From Pelotomaculum sp. (GTDB taxonomy: Bacteria > Bacillota > Desulfotomaculia > Desulfotomaculales > Pelotomaculaceae): 64,000 nt of DNA. The stretch spans positions 1 through 64,000 of the forward strand of contig JAHDOA010000017.1 in NCBI GenBank assembly GCA_018435055.1. Reading direction: 5' to 3'. Below are positions 17,335 through 25,777 of this stretch, piece by piece. Within the stretch, counting starts at the first letter, position 1. Each line of letters opens with the position of its first letter. A program made the position numbers and the translations under genes. The notes under the pieces are model-generated. The model was given only the letters and a program-made list of their open reading frames with translations. It did not search any database and was not told the origin of the DNA.

Positions 17335-18891
17335 ATGATAGCCATCGTAAAAAGTACAGCCCTTCACGGCCTGGACGGGCAGGTCGTGGAAGTAGAGGTT
17401 GACGTGTCGAACGGTCTGCCCTGCTTTGATATCGTAGGCCTGCCAGATGTCTCGGTCAGAGAATCAAAAGACCGCGTCCGCGCGGCAATAAAGAATTCAG
17501 GCTTGGAATTCCCGGTTAAGAAAATTACTGTGAACCTGGCGCCGGCTGATTTAAAAAAAGAAGGCCCCATATATGATCTGCCGATTGCGGTCGGGATCCT
17601 GGCCGCTACCGAACAGCTCACCCCTGAACAATACGGGCGTTTCGCCTACCTTGGTGAACTATCTTTAAACGGCTCACTGCGCAGTATCACCGGGACGCTA
17701 CCCAACATCCTGGCAGCTGTAGGAGCGTCAATAGACGAAATCATTGTCCCCAGAGAAAATGCCGCTGAAGCGGCGCTGGTAGAAGGCGCCGCTATCTTCC
17801 CCGCCGGTAGCCTCGCGGAGCTAACCGGTTTTTTGCGCGGTGAAAACGATATTGCGCCTTATGTTTTGGACTTAGATGGTTATATGAGAACCGCTGCGGC
17901 TGATTGGCCCGATTTCGCCGATGTAAAAGGGCAGCATAGCGCCAGGCGGGCCCTTGAGATAGCCGCTGCCGGCTCGCACAACCTGCTTATGTTCGGCAGT
18001 CCAGGTTCAGGCAAAACAATGCTGGCCCGGCGCCTGCCCGGTATTCTGCCGGACATGACTTTTTATGAATCTATTGAAACAACTAAAATTTACAGCCTGG
18101 CCGGCCTGCTCACGCCGGACACGCCTCTGGTTACCCGCAGGCCGTTCAGGGCGCCCCATCATACCGCTTCTACTATCGGCATCGTCGGCGGCGGCAGAAT
18201 ACCCCGCCCCGGCGAAATAAGCCTCGCCCACCATGGGGTTTTGTTTTTAGATGAGATGCCTGAATTCCAAAAAGACGCACTGGAGGCTCTTCGTCAGCCC
18301 CTTGAGGATGGCGTTATCACAATATCCAGGGCTACCGCCTCTCTTACATACCCCGCCAGGTTAATGCTTGTGGGCGCACTCAATCCATGTCCCTGCGGCT
18401 ATTTGGGCGATTCATTGCGCGAGTGTACGTGCACTCCTTACCAGGTGCAGCGCTATATCTCCCGCCTCTCCGGCCCGCTCCTGGACCGCATCGACATCTG
18501 CATTGAAGTGCCAAGGCTGCCTTACGAAGAAATATCCTCAAGTGTAAAACCGGAGGGTTCAGCGTCGATTAAGAAGCGGGTGGAAACGGCGCGTGGACGC
18601 CAGCGTGAGAGATTTTGCGGCATAGATCAAAAAAACGTCCGTCCTGCCCCTTCCTGCAACGCCCAAATGAGACCTGGAGAAGTACGCCGCTACTGTAAAA
18701 TGACCAAACCGGCCCGGGAACTCTTTAAGTCAGCCTTTAAAAAGCTTTCGCTGAGCGCCCGCTCCCATGACAAAATTTTAAAGGTCTCGAGGACAATAGC
18801 GGACCTTGACGGGTCCGCACTAATAGAAGAATCCCACCTGGCTGAAGCCATCCAGTACCGCTCCCTGGACAGGATTTATTCAAACTATTAG
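17335..18891 (+). CDS. comM: ComM/YifB family Mg-chelatase-like AAA+ ATPase
   Basis: Intact 518-residue YifB/ComM protein; ComM is a hexameric helicase that promotes branch migration during natural transformation. Seen: N-terminal Lon-protease-like fold (GLPDVSVRESKDRVRAA, NLAPADLKKEGPIYDLPIA), Walker A GSPGSGKTMLARRL near residue 222, RPFRAPHHTAS, LFLDEMPEF (Walker B), ALNPCPCGYLGD with the conserved cysteines, and the C-terminal helicase lid ending in [18 protein letters not shown] behind TCGGAGGC. Its 3' end is repeated four more times in this window (28818, 41241, 53757, 55677), always in the same direction. Confidence 0.95.
   Translation: MIAIVKSTALHGLDGQVVEVEVDVSNGLPCFDIVGLPDVSVRESKDRVRAAIKNSGLEFPVKKITVNLAPADLKKEGPIYDLPIAVGILAATEQLTPEQYGRFAYLGELSLNGSLRSITGTLPNILAAVGASIDEIIVPRENAAEAALVEGAAIFPAGSLAELTGFLRGENDIAPYVLDLDGYMRTAAADWPDFADVKGQHSARRALEIAAAGSHNLLMFGSPGSGKTMLARRLPGILPDMTFYESIETTKIYSLAGLLTPDTPLVTRRPFRAPHHTASTIGIVGGGRIPRPGEISLAHHGVLFLDEMPEFQKDALEALRQPLEDGVITISRATASLTYPARLMLVGALNPCPCGYLGDSLRECTCTPYQVQRYISRLSGPLLDRIDICIEVPRLPYEEISSSVKPEGSASIKKRVETARGRQRERFCGIDQKNVRPAPSCNAQMRPGEVRRYCKMTKPARELFKSAFKKLSLSARSHDKILKVSRTIADLDGSALIEESHLAEAIQYRSLDRIYSNY
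18766..18891 (+). repeat. comM 3' end, master copy of a five-copy repeat
   Basis: The last 120 bp of comM recur at 28818-28940, and shorter tails at 41241-41288 and 55677-55724; a 0.5 kb part recurs at 53757-54263. The core CGCTCCCTGGACAGG and the preceding GCCATCCA are kept in all five. This is a candidate attachment site for elements that insert at the end of comM. Confidence 0.65.
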
Positions 18892-18939
18892 TACATCTTG
18901 GGTCAAGGGACTATCCCAATTGCCATATATAATTTAACA

Positions 18940-19944
18940 TCAGCATATTCGTGGAATTATCACTCCACTTGGCATCTGCATTATTCTTTCCGTGCCCAGA
19001 TAAGTTATCATTAAAACTTGACCTGGGATTTCAGCTGTTATTTCACCTATAATGGAGGCTTTTCTTCCTAATGGATGTCCTCTCAGTTTCTCCAGTGCAC
19101 GTTCAGCATCTTTTTTTGAGACAATTATAACTGCTGCCCCCTCGTTGGCCAACTGATAAGGTTCCAGGCCCAGAAGTTCCATAAGGTTAGCGACAGTGGA
19201 ATCTATCGGGATTAATGATTCATCAATCTTAATACCTTTCCTGCCTTTTAAAGCCAACTCATTGAGGACAGCAGCCAACCCTCCCCTGGTCGGGTCACGC
19301 ATACACCGGACTTCCAATGAATTAAGGGGTTCAATGAGTGAAAACAAGCTGGCACAGTCGCTCTGCGGAGGTGGTTCTACCCCCAGGTTGTTCCGTGCTG
19401 CGAAAACTGATAATCCATGTGCGCCTGGCGGCGCAGTGATAATGACCCGGTCTTCAACTTGCATAGCCGATGGTGAATAATTTATCCCGTTTGGTACTAT
19501 CCCTAGCCCTGTTGTTGTGATGTAAACACCATCACAATAACCCCGTTCCACTACTTTTGTATCACCTGCAACAATTGTTAAACCATCTTTTCTTGCTGTG
19601 CTATTCATGCTCTGAACAATTATTTCAAGGTCTCCGATATCAAAACCCTCTTCTATAATAAAAGAGCATGTTAGATATAACGGTGTTGCCCCCATTACAG
19701 CAAGGTCGTTAATCGTACCGCAGACTGATAACTTTCCAATATCTCCTCCGGGAAAGAAAACTGGTTTAACCACAAAACTGTCGGTAGTCATAGCCCATTT
19801 TCCAGCCTTTAGAGATAGCATGGCAGAATCAAGCCCACTATCTAGAATAGAGTTATGGAAATACTTAATAAATAGTTCTTCCACCAACTGCTGAGTCATT
19901 GAACCGCCTGCTCCATGGGAGAGGGTAATTTTTTTATTCTTCAT
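18940..19944 (-). CDS. hypE: HypE, carbamoyl dehydratase of hydrogenase maturation
   Basis: HypE receives the carbamoyl group from HypF on its C-terminal cysteine and dehydrates it with ATP to a thiocyanate, the source of the two cyanide ligands of the Ni-Fe centre. Seen: SHGAGGSMTQQLVEELF at the start, DSAMLSLKAGKWAMTTDSFVV, GTINDLAVMGA, VAGDTKVVERG, RDPTRGGLAAVLNELA and the C-terminal PRIC with the essential last Cys. 334 aa is normal. Last gene of the hyp operon, 3 bp after hypD. Confidence 0.96.
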   Translation of the reverse strand: MKNKKITLSHGAGGSMTQQLVEELFIKYFHNSILDSGLDSAMLSLKAGKWAMTTDSFVVKPVFFPGGDIGKLSVCGTINDLAVMGATPLYLTCSFIIEEGFDIGDLEIIVQSMNSTARKDGLTIVAGDTKVVERGYCDGVYITTTGLGIVPNGINYSPSAMQVEDRVIITAPPGAHGLSVFAARNNLGVEPPPQSDCASLFSLIEPLNSLEVRCMRDPTRGGLAAVLNELALKGRKGIKIDESLIPIDSTVANLMELLGLEPYQLANEGAAVIIVSKKDAERALEKLRGHPLGRKASIIGEITAEIPGQVLMITYLGTERIMQMPSGVIIPRIC

Positions 19945-19947
19945 AAT

Positions 19948-21048
19948 TTACACTTTCATTATTGACGGGTCTTGATAACGGTCGGGATAGTTATAGCTGG
20001 CTGCGCATGACCCTTCAGACGAAACCATACAAGGACCTACGGGGTTGTCCGGTTTGCATACCGAGCCAAAAAGAAGGCACTCCCACGGCATTTTAACCCC
20101 CCGCAGGATTTCTCCACAGGAACAAGTTGCAATTGGCGCCCTTTTAATAATCCTGTTTCCTGGATTAAACCTGTAAAACGCATCAAAGTCCCGAAAGTTT
20201 TTTCGAATTGCCAGTCCACTTTCTGAAATCACTCCTAATCCTCGCCATGAAGTATCACAAACTTCAAAATACTTACTTATATATTCTCTGGCTAAAGGCG
20301 CCCCCTCCTTATTTACCCCCCGTTTATACTGAATCTCAATTCTGCAAGACTTCTCCGAGATTTGTTCTAAAATTGCATAAATACCTTCCAGGATATCTAC
20401 CGGTTCAAACCCCGTAATCACTCCGGGCTTGGACCAAGTCTTAGCAAGAGGTTGATAATCATCTGTCCCGATTACGGTGCTGACATGGCCGGGCAGTAAA
20501 AAACCATCGATATAGTTATTATCCTCTCTAACTAATTCCATTAAAACAGGCGGGATTCTCTTATGAAAGGACAGTACGCTAAAGTTCTTTATCCTTTTTT
20601 TCCGGACTAAATCAATCATAACAGCTGCAACCGGCGCTGTGGTCTCAAAACCTATCCCTATAAAAACAACTTCTCTCGCTTGGTTCTGCTCCGCGTAATA
20701 TACTGCCTCCAGGGGAAAAACTGTAACGCGAACGTCTGCACCCTCTCCATTAAGTTTTTCCAGGCTGCCCCCGCTGCCTGGCACTCTGTATAAATCACCG
20801 AAAGTGAATACGGTTACACCTGTAATCCTTGCCAACTCCTGGATTAAATCAATATCACTTTCTTCTGTAACGCAGACCGGGCAGCCCGGTCCGGAAACAA
20901 GCTTTATTCCGGTAGGGAGAAGCTGCTTTATTCCAAAACGGGCAATATTCATGGTATGCGTACCGCATACTTCCATGATCCTTACCGGATATGATACCTT
21001 GCCGGGGATCTTCTGTGCCAGCTGACTTATTGCTGCCTTGTTTACCAA
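19948..21048 (-). CDS. hypD: HypD, Fe-S scaffold protein of hydrogenase maturation
   Basis: With HypC it assembles the Fe(CN)2CO unit. Seen: MEVCGTHTMNIARFG, SGPGCPVCVTEESDIDLI, the central GFEPVDILEGIY and the C-terminal cysteine set CSCGEILRGVKMPWECLLFG...CKPDNPVGPCMVSSEGSC that holds the 4Fe-4S cluster and redox thiols. The frame opens at 21087, inside hypC; I choose TTG at 21048 because GGGGAGGAAA lies 12 nt upstream and it gives 366 aa, the normal length. Confidence 0.94.
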   Translation of the reverse strand: MVNKAAISQLAQKIPGKVSYPVRIMEVCGTHTMNIARFGIKQLLPTGIKLVSGPGCPVCVTEESDIDLIQELARITGVTVFTFGDLYRVPGSGGSLEKLNGEGADVRVTVFPLEAVYYAEQNQAREVVFIGIGFETTAPVAAVMIDLVRKKRIKNFSVLSFHKRIPPVLMELVREDNNYIDGFLLPGHVSTVIGTDDYQPLAKTWSKPGVITGFEPVDILEGIYAILEQISEKSCRIEIQYKRGVNKEGAPLAREYISKYFEVCDTSWRGLGVISESGLAIRKNFRDFDAFYRFNPGNRIIKRAPIATCSCGEILRGVKMPWECLLFGSVCKPDNPVGPCMVSSEGSCAASYNYPDRYQDPSIMKV

Positions 21049-21052
21049 AATA

Positions 21053-21256
21053 TTAGATTTCCTCCCCACCAAAACAATAAATATCATCCAACCCTTTCAT
21101 CACATGCAGAGCAAAGCCTGCATGCACCAGGACAAAATCACCGATTTCGAGACCGGAAACCAGGGCGGTACATATTTTTATACGGCTGCCCTCCAAGTCC
21201 ACTTCAGCTTCATCCCCTGATAAGGACAAGACCCTGGCAGGAATCGCTATACACAC
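21053..21256 (-). CDS. hypC: HypC, hydrogenase maturation chaperone
   Basis: 67-residue OB-fold chaperone that carries the iron unit with HypD and docks on the large subunit. Seen: MCIAIPARVLSL with Cys2 at the extreme N-terminus, the residue needed for function; AEVDLEGSRIKICTALV; GDFVLVHAGFALHVM. Stop overlaps the upstream part of the hypD frame; start follows the hypF stop by 2 bp. Confidence 0.95.
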   Translation of the reverse strand: MCIAIPARVLSLSGDEAEVDLEGSRIKICTALVSGLEIGDFVLVHAGFALHVMKGLDDIYCFGGEEI

Positions 21257-21258
21257 GG

Positions 21259-23247
21259 CTATAACCTCCCCGCCATAACAGCCTGGCCTAAACTTATTCC
21301 ACCGTCATTGGGAGGTACCTGCCGGTGAATAAGAACAATAAATCCTTCCTTTTCCAGGCTGTTTAAAAGCCCTGATAACAGGAAAGCGTTCTGCATTGAG
21401 CCTCCGCTAAGGGCTGCTGTGCTAATACCAGTCGCCTGACGAAGCACTTTAAAGGTTTCGATAATCATTTTTTCCACAGTACGGTGAAATTTGGCCGCAA
21501 TATACCCTTTATCCCTCTTCTTCTCAAGATCTTTCATAACCAGAGGCCACATTTCCCGTACTGAGATTATCTTCATAGAATCAGAAGCTGCAATAGAAAA
21601 AGGATAATAATCCTCAGTTCTTTCACGGCATAACGCTTCCAGCCTCATGGCCGCCTCTCCTTCATAACTGTTCAAAGTACATATTCCTAAAATGGCCGCC
21701 GCGGCGTCAAAAAGACGCCCACAACTGGAAGTCAGGATACAATTTTGGTTGCTGGCAAGCAGTCTTTTATAGAGTGCCCCCTCCCCTTCCGGTAATTTTA
21801 AGTACCTTGCCAACCTTTTTTCATCCTTGAACTCCCCCTGCTGAAGTAAATACAACAGGGCCATCCTGTCCGGTCTTAGGGCCATGCCGTCACTTGCCAG
21901 GCAGTGTACATATTCCAGATGGGCCACACGTTTAAAGAACCCGTTTTTACCGGCAAAAAATTCAAAGCCCCAAATTGCCCCATCTTGCCCATATCCTGAT
22001 CCATCGCAAACAAGCCCCAGCACGTCTCCACCATAGTTGTTTTCGGCCAGGCAGCTGGCAAGATGCGCCTCATGATGCTGAATGCCAATCATTTCAATTC
22101 CCAGACCTTGTGCGAACCTGGTCGTAATATAATCCGGATGGAGATCATGGGCTGCAACAACAGGATTGGCCTGAAAATACTGCTGATAGTTTACAATAGC
22201 CTTCGCAAACTCATTAAAACAAATCTTATTGCTTAAATCGCCTATATGCTGACTTAGATAAGCGTTATCTCCCTTTAACAAACAAAAGGTATTCTTTAAA
22301 TCGCCACCCAGAGCCAACACAGGATATGGAGTGGATTGAACCTTAATTGGCAAAGGTACATATCCTCGACTCCTCCGGATGATCTGCATTCTATTTCTTG
22401 CAACCCTGGTGATGGAATCATCACAAAGGTTCAAAATTCTGCGGTCATGTAAAAGGAAAAAATCAGCAATTCCTCTCAGCCTGGCCAAAGCTTCTGCATT
22501 ATCGCAGGCAATGGACTCATCGCTCCTATTACCGCTGGTCATTACCAGGATCTCCAGCCGGGAACCAAAAAGAAGATGGTGAAGGGGTGTGTAGGGCAGC
22601 ATAACGCCCAAACTATTCAAACCGGGGTTCAGAAAATATGGAAGTTCCGTCTCTTTTACCTGCTGCAAAATCACAATGGGCGCTTGATCACTATTTAATA
22701 GCTCTTCTTCTGCCTGAGATACTCTGCAGTATCTTTTTACCGTCTCTATATCCCTTGCCATAACGGCAAAAGGTTTTGTTTCTCGCTTCTTTCTGCGCCG
22801 CAGTTTGTTGACAGCATCCCCGTTTTTTGCATCACACACAAGATGAAATCCGCCTATACTTTTTACAGCGCCAATAAGACCTCGTTCCAGTAAAGCCGCA
22901 TAATCTTCAGAGTATGGCCTCATCTCAACATCAAGGCAAACCAATGTGGGGCCACAATCAGGACAAGCATTGGGCTGAGCATGAAAACGCCTGCTTAATG
23001 GTTCCTCATATTCCCCCTGGCACTTTGGGCACATGGTAAAAAAGTCCATGGTTGTATTCTTTCTGTCATAGGGAGTTCTCTCTATTATGCTAAAACGCGG
23101 CCCACAATTTGTACAGTTAATAAAGGGAAACTTATATCTCCTGTCAGCGGGGTCGCTTAGTTCCTTTCGGCATTCCTGACAAATAGCCAGGTCCGGTGAT
23201 ATGTAAACATCATCAAATCCAATCCCCTGCGCCACCCCTGTGACCAT
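21259..23247 (-). CDS. hypF: HypF carbamoyltransferase lacking the acylphosphatase domain
   Basis: HypF makes the carbamoyl group for HypE from carbamoyl phosphate and ATP. Seen: zinc-finger region with CQECRKEL, CTNCGPRFSI, CPKCQGEY and CPDCGPTL; YrdC-like domain with KSIGGFHLVCDA and KPFAVMARD; Kae1-like domain with HDLHPDYITTRFAQ, QHHEAHLASCLAE and GLVCDGSGYG. About 662 aa, where the family has about 750. The missing part is the N-terminal acylphosphatase domain: only its first strand and loop, VTGVAQGIGF (family VxGxVQGVGFRPFV), remain, and they run straight into VYISPDLAICQEC. The ATG at 23247 overlaps the hypB stop as TAATG; a GTG at 23295 would only add 16 residues of hypB sequence in another frame. 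Confidence 0.9.
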   Translation of the reverse strand: MVTGVAQGIGFDDVYISPDLAICQECRKELSDPADRRYKFPFINCTNCGPRFSIIERTPYDRKNTTMDFFTMCPKCQGEYEEPLSRRFHAQPNACPDCGPTLVCLDVEMRPYSEDYAALLERGLIGAVKSIGGFHLVCDAKNGDAVNKLRRRKKRETKPFAVMARDIETVKRYCRVSQAEEELLNSDQAPIVILQQVKETELPYFLNPGLNSLGVMLPYTPLHHLLFGSRLEILVMTSGNRSDESIACDNAEALARLRGIADFFLLHDRRILNLCDDSITRVARNRMQIIRRSRGYVPLPIKVQSTPYPVLALGGDLKNTFCLLKGDNAYLSQHIGDLSNKICFNEFAKAIVNYQQYFQANPVVAAHDLHPDYITTRFAQGLGIEMIGIQHHEAHLASCLAENNYGGDVLGLVCDGSGYGQDGAIWGFEFFAGKNGFFKRVAHLEYVHCLASDGMALRPDRMALLYLLQQGEFKDEKRLARYLKLPEGEGALYKRLLASNQNCILTSSCGRLFDAAAAILGICTLNSYEGEAAMRLEALCRERTEDYYPFSIAASDSMKIISVREMWPLVMKDLEKKRDKGYIAAKFHRTVEKMIIETFKVLRQATGISTAALSGGSMQNAFLLSGLLNSLEKEGFIVLIHRQVPPNDGGISLGQAVMAGRL

Positions 23248-23906
23248 TATGCTTTTGGCGAATCTTGTGTCTTCCTTTTCAGCCAGCAAATCCACGATTC
23301 CATCCCTTCGCCTGTACTTGCGCTCATTTCAAAAACAGTAATCTCAGGGTTTATCTTATTCATATCCTGATAGAACTTTTCCCGGTTAAAATCTGTATAC
23401 TCCAATAAATCAATTTTATTGAGAATACATACTTCAGCTTTCTCAAAAATCGCAGGGTATTTGGCGACCTTATCGCTGCCTTCCGGGACTGACAGTATAA
23501 CTATTTTGCCATCCTCGCCCAGCTCAAAGGCCGCCGGGCAGATTAGATTCCCGACATTTTCAATAAATAAAAGCTGGATTTTTTCCAGGGGCAGTTCTTT
23601 GAGAGCCTCAGCTACCATAGCTGCGTCAAGGTGGCAGGCGCCCTGTGTATTAAGCTGGATTACGGGGACCCCCAACTTCCCAATACGCTCCGCATCCCTT
23701 GCTGTCTGGACATCTCCTTCAATAACGCCAATAGAAATATCAGCGCCTGCCCTCTTGATAGTTTCTTCCAAAAGTGTGGTCTTGCCGGCCCCAGGTGAAC
23801 TGATTAAATTCAGCGCCGTCAGTCCTTTCCCGGCCAACAGCCGCCTGTTTTCCCGGGCTGATTCGGTATTTGCCTTTAAAATGTCCGCAAAAATATTAAT
23901 CTGCAT
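23247..23906 (-). CDS. hypB: HypB, nickel-insertion GTPase
   Basis: SIMIBI-class GTPase that helps HypA deliver nickel to the hydrogenase large subunit. Seen: P-loop SSPGAGKTTLLEETI near residue 36, GVIEGDVQTARDAERI, the metal-binding GACHLDAAMV, IENVGNLICPAAFELG, and the guanine motif ILNKIDLL. 219 aa; no histidine-rich N-terminal extension, so it has no nickel store. Overlaps hypF by 1 nt. Confidence 0.95.
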   Translation of the reverse strand: MQINIFADILKANTESARENRRLLAGKGLTALNLISSPGAGKTTLLEETIKRAGADISIGVIEGDVQTARDAERIGKLGVPVIQLNTQGACHLDAAMVAEALKELPLEKIQLLFIENVGNLICPAAFELGEDGKIVILSVPEGSDKVAKYPAIFEKAEVCILNKIDLLEYTDFNREKFYQDMNKINPEITVFEMSASTGEGMESWICWLKRKTQDSPKA

Positions 23907-23912
23907 CTGCCT

Positions 23913-24254
23913 TCACTCTCCTTCCAGGTATTCGATAATCATTTCCATCCCCTGGATGATCCTGGTCTCCTGGCTTTTGCATTTTGGACAGTGATAACCA
24001 TACTCAAGCCAGGAATACCGGTTGCTGCATGCATCGCATTGTGCCAGAGCTTTTCTATATTCCGCCAAAAGACGTGCTTCTTCAGCCATAGTACCTTTCT
24101 TCAGTACATGAAAAGAGAAATCTAATGCTTCCGGCATGATGTATAAAAGCTCACCGAGAACAACTTTTATTTCGTTAATTTTTTTTAGCCCATATGCGCC
24201 GGCAGCTTCTTCTGCCTGCCACAGGATTTGTTGAGTAAAGGCTAACTCGTGCAT
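23913..24254 (-). CDS. hypA: HypA, nickel metallochaperone
   Basis: Binds nickel through the N-terminal Met-His and passes it to HypB and the large subunit. Seen: MHELAFTQQILWQAEEAA, where His2 is the nickel ligand; VVLGELLYIMPEALDFSFHVL; zinc site CDACSNRY...CPKCKSQET. The true start must be the ATG at 24254, since His2 has to be the second residue; AAAGG lies 8 nt upstream. It overlaps the end of the protease gene slightly. Confidence 0.94.
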   Translation of the reverse strand: MHELAFTQQILWQAEEAAGAYGLKKINEIKVVLGELLYIMPEALDFSFHVLKKGTMAEEARLLAEYRKALAQCDACSNRYSWLEYGYHCPKCKSQETRIIQGMEMIIEYLEGE

Positions 24255-24258
24255 AAAA

Positions 24259-24753
24259 TCAACCTTTTTCAAGAATCCGGTCTATCTCCATGATTACTTC
24301 GGATACCAGGGCTGGAACGGCTAACATTACAGGGGATGAAATCTGGCTGCCAAAGTCCAGGTTAGCAGGCTCCACTCCAAATACAATCAATTCTACAGGC
24401 AATCCCGTTAAGGCCCTGGACCATTCAATAATATCCGCAGGCAACAACCCGTGACTGTCCATGCGTTCATAAATTGAGGAGACATCCTCCCAATTTTCAA
24501 AATGATATACACTCCCTGGTCTGCCTCCCGCACGGACGGCATCAATTATGATTACACAGCGTGAACAGGATATCTCGTGCAAGTAATAAAACATGGCCGT
24601 TCCAACTTCTAAAATACATATGGATTCCGGCCACTTTTTCGTATCACGGAGCAAACTAATGACCATACTTCCGACACCATCGTCAGACCTGAGGATGTTT
24701 CCTGCCCCAAGGACCAGGACTTGATATTGAGGTAATAATTCTAATTTGCCCAT
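24259..24753 (-). CDS. HyaD/HycI-type hydrogenase maturation endopeptidase
   Basis: 164-residue protease that removes the C-terminal tail of the large subunit after nickel insertion. Seen: LVLGAGNILRSDDGVGSMV (nickel-sensing acidic residues), IIIDAVRAGGRPGSVY, MDSHGLLPADI and VFGVEPANLDFG. First gene of the minus-strand hyp operon, divergent from the hydrogenase genes by 64 bp. The tail it would cut is the 12 residues after DPCLACATH in the large subunit at 25774. Confidence 0.92.
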   Translation of the reverse strand: MGKLELLPQYQVLVLGAGNILRSDDGVGSMVISLLRDTKKWPESICILEVGTAMFYYLHEISCSRCVIIIDAVRAGGRPGSVYHFENWEDVSSIYERMDSHGLLPADIIEWSRALTGLPVELIVFGVEPANLDFGSQISSPVMLAVPALVSEVIMEIDRILEKG

Positions 24754-24817
24754 AGTAATTATGTATTCGCTTTCTCATATATTGATACAAAACAAATTTC
24801 GAAAATGGTGAAGACTA

Positions 24818-25777
24818 ATGCAGCAAAAACAATTCGTATCCCTTTGTGAAAATTGGTTAAAAAACCCACGCAGTCCCCTGTCGAAAAAACTTCTTCCTGC
24901 CATAGAACAATACCGCTTGAAAACTGGCGAAAAACTTCCCGTCATCTGGGTAGAAACCAGCGACAGCGGCGACAATAATATCTCTTTTCTGAACACTTCA
25001 GCTCCGGATGCAGGCAGAGTTTTCCGGAAAATAATTGACCTTCTGTACAGCAATACTTTCATGGCCGCCCAGGGCCCGGATGCCATACGTTTACTGCAAT
25101 ATGCAGCCCGGCAATACCAGGGGCAGTTTACCCTGGTAGTGGAAGGAGCAATCCCCATCAAAGATAATGGTGTCTACAACATTATCTTTAAAACTCGGGA
25201 TCATAGTTATACTGCACTGGAAATGGTAAAATGGCTTGGTTCCCTGGCTAAATACGTTGTGGCGCTGGGGACGTGCGCCAGTTTTGGCGGCCCTACGGCA
25301 GCAAGGCCAAATATAACCGAAAGTAAAGGAGTCCGGGATATTCTGGACAGGGAAGTAATCAATGTAAGCGGCTGCCCTATCAATCCCGACTGGTTTGTGG
25401 GAACCCTGGCCCACTTGTTGATGTTTGGCAGGCCTGAGCTTGATGATTTAGGGCGTCCTACTCTTTTTTACGGGTTCACTGTACACCGTCACTGCCAGCG
25501 CCGCTCTTACTTTGACCGGCAAGAATTCGCCCAGGAACTCGGTGATAAAGAGTGCATGTTCTCTTTGGGATGTATGGGTCCCCGTACAGGGGCAGACTGC
25601 CCATACAGGCAGTGGGTAGAAGGGGCCAACTGGCCGGTAAGGGCCAACACTCCCTGCATAGGTTGTACGAATAAAGACTTTCCGGATGGTTCAACACCCT
25701 TTTTTACACCGCTCCCTGAAAAGAATCCAGAACAAAACCAAAATCTATCCGGTCCGAAAAAGGAGGTATCCCGATGA
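24818..25777 (+). CDS. atypical [NiFe]-hydrogenase small subunit without the proximal CxxC
   Basis: Electron-transfer subunit, 319 aa, with no Tat signal, so cytoplasmic. Kept: ALGTCASFGGPTAARPN and NVSGCPINPDWFVG (two proximal ligands); distal-cluster VHRHC, KECMFSLGC; medial-cluster ADCPYRQW and TPCIGCTNKDFPDG. Lost: where families have WLxGxxCxGC, this protein reads VIWVETSDSGDNNISFLNT (residues 42-60), with Ser50 or Asp49 and Asn53 or Asp52 at the cysteine positions. Group 2a enzymes have CxxN and group 1h CxxD; here even the first Cys is absent. The frame is clean, so this is not simple decay. Start ATG 24818 has only a weak GGTG site. Overlaps the large subunit as ATGA. Confidence 0.88.
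   Translation: MQQKQFVSLCENWLKNPRSPLSKKLLPAIEQYRLKTGEKLPVIWVETSDSGDNNISFLNTSAPDAGRVFRKIIDLLYSNTFMAAQGPDAIRLLQYAARQYQGQFTLVVEGAIPIKDNGVYNIIFKTRDHSYTALEMVKWLGSLAKYVVALGTCASFGGPTAARPNITESKGVRDILDREVINVSGCPINPDWFVGTLAHLLMFGRPELDDLGRPTLFYGFTVHRHCQRRSYFDRQEFAQELGDKECMFSLGCMGPRTGADCPYRQWVEGANWPVRANTPCIGCTNKDFPDGSTPFFTPLPEKNPEQNQNLSGPKKEVSR

Noticed and set aside
23248-23295. Longer HypF start at 23295
   Set aside because: The added residues overlap hypB in another frame and do not resemble the acylphosphatase domain; TAATG coupling at 23247 is simpler.
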